Shown: in pieces, positions 55,363-64,000 of the stretch
How positions within the stretch are numbered: the first letter of the stretch is position 1
Layout: the number at the start of each line of letters is the position of its first letter
Assembly: GCA_015847255.1 (NCBI GenBank)
Contig: JADLZK010004689.1
Location: forward strand, 248,001-312,000
Origin: Hyparrhenia diplandra
Lineage: Eukaryota; Streptophyta; Magnoliopsida; Poales; Poaceae
Length of the DNA: 64,000 nucleotides
Direction of reading: 5' to 3'
Position numbers and translations under genes: made by a program
The notes under the pieces: model-generated
What the model was told of the DNA's origin: nothing
The model's database searches: none
The model's input: the letters and a program-made list of their open reading frames with translations, nothing else

Positions 55363-56320
55363 TTTGCGCAGTGCTTGGAACTGAAATGTGGATCTTTATA
55401 ATACGTAATTTAAATATATATAAATATGTGTGCAACAATGTGGTGCTGTTCGTAGTAAGTTAATTAGGATCCGGAAAGTGGTTGGTGAATGATGGATGTA
55501 CGAACTTGAGTCTCACTTTGCCGATGGATGTTAATTAGAACCTAAATGCTTTGTGATGCTTATCTAATCTGCCATGTGTCATAGTTGCTCTGATTTGATT
55601 TGTGTCCAAAGTGAAATTAATATCTTATATATGCAAAGTGATGGCAAATGAATGTTTAGAAATTTAATGTTTCCGTGTCCATACTGCCTGGTATATCACA
55701 AATGATTTTTTTTTTTCAAGAGCACGCCTAGGCGCATTTTTCATTAAGCGAGAAAGAGTGTTACAAACTATGGTCGATTCACTAACACGTTTTTCATTAA
55801 GCGTAAAGAGTGTTACAAACTATGGTTCCATTCGGTAACACGAGTATTACACGGATCACCATCCCTACTTCTACTTTGGATCTTACACTAGCGATTACAT
55901 TGGAACAAATTTGCGACAAGAAAGAAAAAAAGAGATCAACTCAATAATAAATCTTTGAGTTCTACATTCATGCTTACAATTTTCTGATTTGAGATCATGT
56001 TGTATTCAAAGTTAATTCGTTACAAAATGAACAAAAAAAAAAAAAAAAAAAAACTCAAAAATGCTACCTAGCTAAATAGGAATCGACACTTACAATTTTT
56101 AGTTGACATCAAGTCTCGCTATACCACTGCGCTCTTGAAAACTATTGGACATGAGGAACAACGAAATTGTTTTGAACATATATTCCTATAGGAGGTGAGA
56201 TGATATATACAAGGCCCACCACCCTATATATCCTAAACCCTACTAGCCCGACTTCGTCCAGTCTAATCCTCCCACGGTACCGCCACCGTCTCTTGCTCGT
56301 CGCACGACGTTGGCGTTCGT
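55363..56320. other. Non-coding, with a LINE-like poly-T start and a poly-A tract
   Basis: A T-run at about 55706-55717 is followed by the repeated words CATTTTTCATTAAGCG and GAGTGTTACAAACTATGG. On the minus strand this reads as a 3' end closing in poly(A), which suggests a non-LTR retrotransposon tail. An A21 tract lies at 56033-56053. No coding domain is visible. Confidence 0.4.
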
Positions 56321-56325
56321 TAGGT

Positions 56326-56813
56326 ATGGCGCACAAGGATGTCTCGTCCGGTGGGAGCGGGCGTCGAGGAGGGAGGAACGAGCCATCGTTTCGGCCGCGC
56401 ATGCTGCAAAGATATCCGTAGGTCCTTAAACTGGCCGCCTGCGGTTAAGTGTCCCGATTGCAACCTAGGTCGTGTGATCGAGCCGCGTCAAGTCGATACT
56501 CCAAACAAGGGCGAAGCTTTTTCAAGTGCCCGAGGAATGGGGTAAGTGAAGTTGTCTTTGTAACCGTGGTTTACCACCGCATAATCTTTGTGTTAATTCA
56601 CTGTTGTTGTTCGAGCTGTTTGTAGAATCCCAAATTATGTGGCTACCATAAGTTCCAAAAGGAGTACTTAGATGACTTGATTGATAAGAAGGTGGTTGTC
56701 CTCATGTGCGTGGATCTTGAGGATCCGGAAGAAGGAACAGAGGAAGTGAAACCGCAAATGGATGAGGGGATGAAGGACCGGAGAAGAAATTGGATCATGT
56801 GTTGTGGAAAATG
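56326..56813 (+). pseudogene. GRF-type zinc-finger-like small gene
   Basis: ATG at 56326 (MAHKDVSSGGSGRRGGRNEP). After a frame break the text reads VKCPDCNLGRVIEPRQVDTP and, in the next frame, FFKCPRNG. A GT-AG intron (donor near 56542, acceptor 56625) precedes NPKLCGYHKFQKEYLDDLID. CPxC, KCP and the final LCG give the spaced Cys residues of a GRF-type zinc finger, a nucleic-acid-binding fold common in short grass proteins. An acidic tail and TGA follow. It lies downstream of the CACTA transposase and on the opposite strand. A premature TAG at 56419 and a frameshift make it a likely pseudogene. Confidence 0.6.
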
Positions 56814-57185
56814 AATTTGGTCTTTGTTTGTGTTGGAATTGTTGTACTTAGTGTTGTAGTGAAGTACCTGATGTAATGATGTTGTGTAACAATTATCGAG
56901 CAATGTTATGTGTTTTATAAGGATATATATAAGTTCGGTTCAATCTGATAGAGTGATGAAAAGAAAACTCTTGAAATTATGTGAATTCTATTCTTGTTCA
57001 AAGGTTCGGTATCAATCCACTTGACACCACACAAAAAATAAAAAGATAATGTAGAAGCAACTGTATGTGAATTCCATACATTCTTTGTTCACACCCAAAC
57101 AAATTCATATATAAAGTTATCAAACAAAAAAGTCATCATCTCATCCTTCTACCCTCAAGCAACAATTGGTGCAACAACTCCATCC
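56814..57185. other. Short AT-rich spacer
   Basis: Between the convergent GRF-like gene and the transposase end. No motif seen. Confidence 0.5.
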
Positions 57186-60100
57186 TCAATGTACGTCATC
57201 CGAGTCATCTTCGTCGTCATCAAAGGGCACATGGTCCGGTTCATCAACTGCTTGGGCCTGCACCTGAGCAATAACAGAGACATCCCCGGATGTGCCTTCC
57301 TTGTCCGATCTTGTCCAATTTGTCAAAATCTCTATTTGTCCACGAGGTAAATCCATGTCTTGGGTGCCCACATCAATTGAGTCCTCGGTTCTAGTTAGGG
57401 CATGGCAAACAAGTTCCTTGGTTTCATTGCAATAACACTACTCCAACCGGGTTTGTTTACCGGATCCACATAAAACACCTATTCTCGCCTTGTGTCGCTA
57501 GAATATAGGGTTCATTCATATACGTGCCGAGTAATATTGATATTAATAACCCCAAACTTATCCTTGTTGTATCCTTTGTTTTACATTTGGTAGTGGAAGC
57601 AGGCACATCATACAGTCTACACTTTGGAACAAAATAACTTCTTTTTGTCTAGGGAATTCTAGTGAGATGATTCTTTTAATCACCCCATACCACCACATGT
57701 TTTTACTCGATGGTCACCCTTGACAAGCATGCCACGGTTACGTGAAACGAGGCTTTTCTCAATGTCACTGCTCGAAATAGCCAATTATTGATCTTTGCAT
57801 CTATGCATTGTACGAGCTCGACTCTACGTCCAATCGGCAAGTGCAAACATATCTTCATCTACTTCCCTTTGGCATATTGTTCCACGACCACGCCCTCGAA
57901 CCATCTTACAAATTGTTCCTCATGTCGCTTTTCAAGATTTCTTTCACCAAATTTCTCCTTCAGATCTGCCTTATGCTTGCTGCATAGGAAAGTATATCAA
58001 TGTTAGTTTAAAATATAAAATTTAAAAATAATGATGTATATAATAATGTAACTTACTCGACCCATGGTTTAGCTTCATCACAATTATTAATCATGTAGTG
58101 CTTCATCTTATGCATCTCATCTCTTTTAAGCATATAGACAATCTGTCCTCTCCTCTTGTAGTCCATTGGAGCAAATATGCTCAAACCGGATGGTGGCTCA
58201 TTCACGCCCGGTATTTTCATGACGATCCGCACGATTGATTTTGTTTGTCCATGTCCAAGAATCTAGAACAAAATGTAAGGCACTCCTCGAGTATGTATCC
58301 CTCGGCTATTGAGCCTTTGGTATGCCTTGTTCCTCACATAATTTTTCGCGATGCGTAGGTACCGCTCCCACCGGGTACATCCACCTATAACACACGGGCC
58401 CTCCAAGTATAGCCTCATCACCAAATGAATAGGTAAATGCATCATGATATCAAAAATGATGGTGGGAATAGCATCTCAAGTCGACAAAGAGCATCCGTGA
58501 TTGAAATACTAAGTTTGACAGTGCCGCTTCCACGGCTCCTTGGAACATAGTGCATCGAAGAAATTACTAAGTTTGGATCAATGCAACAACAACTTGTTAC
58601 GGCAAAATCCTCCGCACTATTAAGGGTACTTGATTTACGTAGAATCAAATGGTAATCATGAGATTTCAAGCCGAAACCTTACGTGCTTTTAAGTCAACAC
58701 ATCTTCTTATATTGGAGGATACCCCATCGGGCATTTTCACTCCATATAGAAATTTGCACAAAACATCCTTTTCGTTCTCATCTAACTTGTACAAGGCCGG
58801 TGGCAAGGTATACTTATCTTTCTTAATCACGAGGTGGTGCTGATCCGTCGTATCCCTAGATGCATGTCAAGCCGGGCGTTCTCCCCGTCCTTACATTTAC
58901 CTTCAATTCAAGCAGAGTGCCTAATATGGACTCACATATATTTTTCTCAATGTGCATGACATCCAAATTATGCCCGATGAGCAAAGAAGACCAAAGTATG
59001 GGAGCTCAAAAAAAATACTCTTCTTCCTCCGGTTGTGCCATCCGTCATCATCATCACGCTTCCTTTTTTTTTGATGTCGTCTTTCCAAATCTCACTTGTT
59101 CAAAACTTTCATATCGCTCAAGTACTGTGCACCGGTCGTGGTAATCTTTGGAGCCTCCCTGGTTTCGACCATGTTGTTGAAGCTGACTGTGTTCTTGCGC
59201 CATTCATGGTCCATTGGCAAGAAACGTCGAGATCCCGTATAGCAGTGCTTTCTCCCATGTTTTAACCACAAATACTCAGTGTCTTTGTGGCAATATGGGC
59301 ATGCAAACTTTCCTTTTGTGCTCCAACCAGAAAGCATGGCATATCTTTGGGAAGTCATTAATTGTCCAAAGTAGAATAGCATGTAATGGAAAGTTCTTCT
59401 TAGTTTGTGCATCCCATGTATCAACACCCTTAAGTTCTCCTTGAGCTCCAATATAAGGGGCTTCAAATATACATCAATATCGTTTCCAGGAGATGTTGGA
59501 CCAGGTACCAACATTGACAATATCCGATTAGATTGTTTCGACACAACCAAGGAGGCAAGTTGTAGGGTATTAGGACAACTCGCCATATGGAGTATGTCAT
59601 ATTTTGCATCCCAAAGGGATTGAAGCCATCGAGGAAGCAAGACCCGGCCGATATTACGAGCTTCTTACGCAAACCAGCCATATTTGTTATCCACATGCTT
59701 CCATGCCTTTGAGTCATTTTGGGTGACGCATTTTTCCATCATTTACCAATTCTTTCTTATGCCCTTTGCAAGTCCACCGATGTCCGGCCCGACATATACA
59801 TTCTTTAAAACCGAGGAATAAGAGGAAAGTAGCGTAGAATCTTCACCGGAAGCCGCCGATATTTAGCACCATCCTGGTTCGTGCTCGACATGTTTCCACC
59901 TAGACTCATTACATATGGGACAATTATGCGATTTGCGTGCTCATCAAAAAATAACACACAATCATTCTAACATGCGTGTATCTTGGCGTAGTCAATCCCT
60001 AGCCCTCGAACCACCTTTTGCACTTTGTCCAACGAGTCGGGGATACAATGGCCTTCGGGGAGAACCTTTGAGAAGCAGATTAAGTATGGCCTCCAAACAT

Positions 60101-60690
60101 GCGTTACTAATACCATACAAGCACTTTATATCGAAAAAGTTGCACGATAAAAGAAACCTTTGTTGCCGATTTTCATCCACGGATACAATTCCTTCTTTGC
60201 CTCCTCTAATAATTTCAAAAATATCTCTGCCTGCTTATTTGGTTTGTCATCTATGATTTTTCCATGTATAGAGCCACTGATAATGTTTCTAATCATAGTA
60301 TTAGTGGCAGCAGGGTGATCACTTGGATCTTCTTCATCGTCTTCTCCAAAATAAGGTGGTGTGGCAGCTTCGTTGTCACCAACATCAGCATCATCAGTAG
60401 GTTGTGCATGATCTTCAGGTTCTGTTATACCAGTACTACCCTGATCAGCTGATGAAGAAGTTTGGCCTTCTTCGAACTCATTGATGAAACAATCGGCAAA
60501 CCCACTTTTACTAAGTGAAGTTGAATCAAAACTTTTGTCATTATATCTTGTATTGCATTGACATGTACCACATGGGCACACAAGAGACAATCCAATAGGT
60601 CTAGATGATGATGAGGTATACTTATCAATCCAAGTTCTGAAATTATCCTTCCACTCTTCTGATTGTCGAGGCAAGCGCATCCAACTCCTA
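57186..60690 (-). pseudogene. TNP2-like: CACTA (En/Spm) transposase, TNP2 type, degraded
   Basis: Minus strand. The N-terminal exon (60680-60126) has MRLPRQSEEWKDNFRTWIDK and LVCPCGTCQC, the transposase-associated zinc motif. An LHIKCLYG-like stretch and a PYVMSLGGN segment follow. 59640-59092 has the TNP2 core: VPGPTSPGNDIDVYLKPLIL, then AMLSGWSTKGKFACPYCHKD, and RRFLPMDHEWRKN. Around 58445-58263 the DUF4218-like end (GPCVIGGCTRWERYLRIAKN) is visible, and near 57500 a DUF4216-like block (NEPYILATQ). An acidic tail (PFDDDEDDSDD) ends at 57186. The length and order fit a complete TNP2, but numerous stops and frameshifts disable it. Confidence 0.88.
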
Positions 60691-60899
60691 TCTTCGTGTG
60701 ATGCAAATAATCATGATCTATACCTAGCGTATGCCCATATATATATATGCAGGGGGATATCGATATAGCTACGTTACCTTTGCCGCGAGAGGGGGCGCCG
60801 CCGGCCGGTAAGCGGGGACGCGCCGCGCGCCAAGGGTGGATCAGCGGAATGCAGGACGTCGGCGATCGACCGGGATGCAGAACGTAGAGTCCCCGAGTA

Positions 60900-61500
60900 T
60901 TCCAAGCGTCTACTAGGATCGTTTAGTGGGCTATTTTCGTTAATTGGGCCATCCGGCCAACTACTAAACAAAGTGTGGCGATAGACAAACATAAGTGCAA
61001 CCAAGTAAAAGTTCATTGCAATAGGTGTGTATAAGTTGCAACGCCAAATGGATAGTATTACAACCATACAAAATGGTGGCAATACATACATGTTATTGCA
61101 TCTTGTGGCAACAAAGGATGCAATAGCCACCTATCTATTGCCACGAGGTGCAAAAAAATATTGCAACCCAAATAAGTGGTTGTGATACTGCCGTTCATAA
61201 GCAACCAACGCTAGTATGGATGCCATAGTTCATTTTATTACAACACACGACATGCTAATGCAACATAAAATTGTTGTTGCAATACTTTCCACCAATTGCC
61301 ACAGAAATCCTTAAAATGGGTGCAACAAAGCGCCATCATTTTGCAACTAAAAAAAAATATCGCAACACAATTTTTGTGTGGCAATATGGACACATATTAC
61401 TACCAGGTTCATCGGTTGGGTGCCATAGTACCCCCTATTGCACCCAAATGAGTGGTGTTGTCTAAGTGTCTAGTTGCAATTGATCGGAAACTATGTAGTG
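60900..61500 (-). repeat. CACTA subterminal repeats and terminus
   Basis: Words such as TTGCAAC, GGTGGCAATA, ATTGCCAC and GGTGCAAC recur about every 20-40 bp, as in CACTA subterminal regions. The block ends in GGAAACTATGTAGTG (61486-61500), the reverse complement of CACTACATAG, the expected 5' end of a minus-oriented CACTA element. The opposite end was not found. Confidence 0.7.
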
Positions 61501-62426
61501 CATTGAGCTTGTGTCAAGTCTTGTTGACCCTTGTTGAGATATTTGTCATGCCCCCAAGATCAAGATCACGTACACGCCACATACATCAGCTATTCCTACA
61601 CTGGGAATACGCTAGAAACATGCTTTCATCCACCATACCAAAAGCTCTACTCCTACACTAGGAGTAGACACAAAAAGATATCTTAGAAATAAATACTCCA
61701 TGTTCTAAAAAGATAGTGATCTCTCTTTAATTTAATAATTTAAGGGACATGGCTATAAAAAAAATAGGGACACATGAAGGTCCCAAGAAAACAAAAAAAA
61801 AAGGAGTTGGACACATGATGGTCCAAGACTTAAAAAAAACTGATGAGCACATGAAGGCTCATGCACAAGATAGCCATGTTCTCAAGAATAAAGTGTTTAT
61901 AAGAAAGATCACACACACATCAAGGAGTATAGTATAAGTTCCACTTTATAATATCCACACACATGCACTTCTTGATCTAGGGGGTATGCCATCCTTCTCC
62001 TTGGATCCAAGCTTTGGCCTAGCAATATATGCGAGTAAGTATGCCTTCATATCTTTTCCCTACCCAAAGATCCATACAAGCTTTTTAGAAGTAGAAAAGA
62101 AAGAAGGCAAAACTCTCATATGCCTCGGTGAGGAACCAGACACAAATATTTGAGTGATCCGAGTGAATCATTCGAGGAGCAAGGCTATATTTACATTTTC
62201 AAAATCATATGAAAACCCAAGTTCCTGCACTTATCTGAAGTAAGGGGATTTGAATCCATGTTGTTCCATAATTCAATTACCCAAGTTTAATATGGTAGAC
62301 ACGTCAAAATTTCACAAGTCTTTGGTGAAGCTTGAATAACTTGTATGCGATTTTGTTTCACTAGAGGTAAACCCACCTAGTCTTGCACTTTACTCGAGGG
62401 ACGAGTAAAGACTAAGTGTGGGGAGT
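61501..62426 (+). mobile_element. 3' interior of a fourth gypsy element (Athila/Tat type)
   Basis: Non-coding. It ends with GGGACGAGTAAAGACTAAGT then GTGGGGAG, the conserved end of many grass Athila/Tat elements, whose AGTGTGGGGAG is the polypurine tract. The CACTA terminus directly adjoins it at 61500, so the upstream part was lost or separated by that element. Confidence 0.75.
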
Positions 62427-63923
62427 TGTTGGCAATCACTATCATACAAATTATACCGCCAACTTAGTCATATAACATAAAGAAATAATGTGCTTTTACC
62501 ATACAAACCTTTGCTATTAATCTAGTTCCACTTGTATTCAAAGAAAATATGTTTTGTAGACATGAACGTGGAAACAGGTGAAAGTATGCCAAATAAAGGT
62601 GAAAAGCGCACATCAAGACTATGTTTAGTCCAAGGGGAAGGCTAACAGGCCAAACCATGTCAATCAAGCCCAAGAAGTGGAAACCCAACTTGAGTTCGGG
62701 TCCGGTTTGGACTGCAGGACCACCCTAGAGTAATTTGGGCATAACTTTTGCATACGAACTCCGTTTTGAAACCCACCCACCGTTGGAAAGCTAACGACGA
62801 GACATACAAGCTCACAAAATTTGAGGCCCAACGGGCCAAGTTTGCGCTTAGTCGCCGCCATGGGGGCGACCGCCGCAGACGGCCGCCCCGATCCCGCCGC
62901 GCTTTTGCCTTGACCCGCGTCCGAAGGAGGGAAGGCGGTTGCATGAGGTGCTTTTCGGGATGGAGCCAAGAATTCCTGCCAAAACTCCCGAAAGTCCCTA
63001 AGAACAAGGAGAACCCTCCATTTCCCTCTTCCTTTCCCTATATAAAGAGGTCATTGCCTCCCTTGTAACTCACCAATTCACTTCACATCATTCAATAAAG
63101 GATCACATTCACACTTCACCATGTGATCCATCACTCGCCCCACATTCCTTCGGGAATTACACTCCACGTCTCACATATAGGGTGGTTTAGAGAGTGCCAA
63201 GACACTCAGTGGGAGTGAGAGAGTGAGAGGTAGAGAGAGAGGAGTAGCGACCCCCGCGGTCCCGTGTGGCGAAGAGTTTGCGACGCCCATCGGTTTGTGA
63301 GTGTCGAATCTGTCGGCCCCCGCCTCCATACCTTGTACCTCTACGGGTAATCTTTTGGCTTGGTGAAAGTTATCTATGTCTTACTTTCAGTATCATTCTT
63401 AAGTTCCATGCTATCATTTATTATGTTGAGAATTACGGGATCGTTGTTTATCTTCCGGTAAATGCTCTAGTAGAGGGCCCCCGATGAAGACGGGATACCC
63501 CGATCGACGCTAGAGTAGTGACAAGTAACGTAGACGTGGTGTCCAAGTTATGAATCACCCTCGTTTGTTCCGCAATCCACGGTAGTGAGGTAGGGGATAG
63601 GTGGTGAGCCCTATTCGCCCATCGTACTCCTCCACGTCCGGTTGCGTAGTAGAGCCGATGGCCGGCATCGCGGACCAAGTGCACTCACGGTGCCCAAAGT
63701 AATACTCGATTAATAGAAAGAGTAGCCCCGACTTAGTCTAAGTGAAAAGAACACATCACTCCTAAGATCACCTCCTATGCTTGACCCTCGATATATAGGC
63801 AATGCCAGACTTAGCGCCGTTCCTCGTGGATATTCGATACACTGAACACTTTTTGGGTGAAGTGCTACAACGGTACTTTTCGCGGCGCTGCGGACTTTGT
63901 CGCTTACGCTAAGAAATACCAAC
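62427..63923 (+). repeat. 3' LTR of the fourth gypsy element
   Basis: Begins TGTTGGCAATCACTATC after the polypurine tract and ends near AAGAAATACCAAC (63923). The end motifs TCGTGGATATTCGATACAC, GGGTGAAGTGCTACAACGGT and the following GC-rich box match the Athila-like LTR at 42475-42560 (opposite strand) in order but not in detail, so they are related families. No primer site follows, as expected for a 3' LTR. GC-rich frames at 62660-63000 are LTR sequence. Confidence 0.75.
63036..63050 (+). promoter_or_regulatory. TATA box of the fourth gypsy LTR
   Basis: CCTATATAAAGAGG lies mid-LTR, about 60 bp before an AATAAA at 63095. Confidence 0.65.
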
Positions 63924-64000
63924 CTACGCCCCCAAGCATCCCTCTTTGCTACCCAAGTAGCATTATCGGGGCATTTTCATCTTGAGGATCTCTGTTGTTT

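Noticed and set aside
57437..57460. CACTACTCCAACCGG as left CACTA terminus
   Set aside because: It lies inside the TNP2 coding region (DUF4216-like block) and does not match the right end beyond CACTAC.
1..64000. CRISPR arrays, operons, riboswitches or phage genes
   Set aside because: Spliced exons, LTR retrotransposons and CACTA elements show plant nuclear DNA; the tandem repeats here have no spacer pattern.

Overview
The window is plant nuclear DNA, almost certainly from a grass (Poaceae, probably Pooideae). The reasons are long GC-rich first exons inside AT-rich DNA, nested Ty3/gypsy elements of the chromovirus, Tat and Athila-like types, a CACTA (En/Spm) element with a TNP2 transposase, and host exons that read as grass-like sequence. 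I find no intact, unbroken host gene. Nearly all of it is mobile DNA in successive layers, and every transposon reading frame I followed is broken by stops and small indels.

Left flank (1-14186): a fragment of a transposon-associated gene (360-788, minus); a block of ~330-bp repeats present in inverted orientation (1555-2165 and 4941-6066); two divergently oriented copies of one small two-exon gene (3180-4690 minus, 6150-7740 plus) that share an intron position; AT-rich repeats; a probable Helitron 3' end (9708) reading rightwards; several GC-rich gene-like islands; and a 100-bp GC-rich minisatellite.

Core (14187-53045): one Ty3/gypsy chromovirus with LTRs of about 4.7 kb. Its 5' LTR is split by a 7.8-kb DNA transposon (18237-26073, 8-bp target duplication). 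This passenger carries pieces of at least four unrelated host genes: an exon of a histidine phosphotransfer protein (AHP), two exons of plastid triosephosphate isomerase, a piece of the last exon of an expansin, and five exons of the SET-domain gene ATXR2. It also holds an unidentified exon-like ORF on the other strand. A second gypsy element (Tat lineage, minus strand, 26782-36584) sits between the primer binding site and gag. A third, Athila-like remnant (about 40600-46571, minus) sits in the RNase H region of pol, and its own LTR is split by another unit (about 43350-45575). The chromovirus coding order gag, protease, RT, RNase H, integrase, chromodomain can still be followed across these interruptions.

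Right flank (53046-64000): tandem repeats, small gene-like ORFs, a GRF-type zinc-finger-like gene (56326-56813), a CACTA element with a degraded TNP2 transposase (57186-60690, minus) and its subterminal repeats and terminus (to 61500), then the 3' end and 3' LTR of a fourth gypsy element (plus strand, LTR 62427 to about 63923).

The most unusual object is the multi-gene-capture transposon. The captured exons lie on one strand and mostly keep their splice sites, so a chimeric transcript is conceivable, but no single reading frame crosses them.
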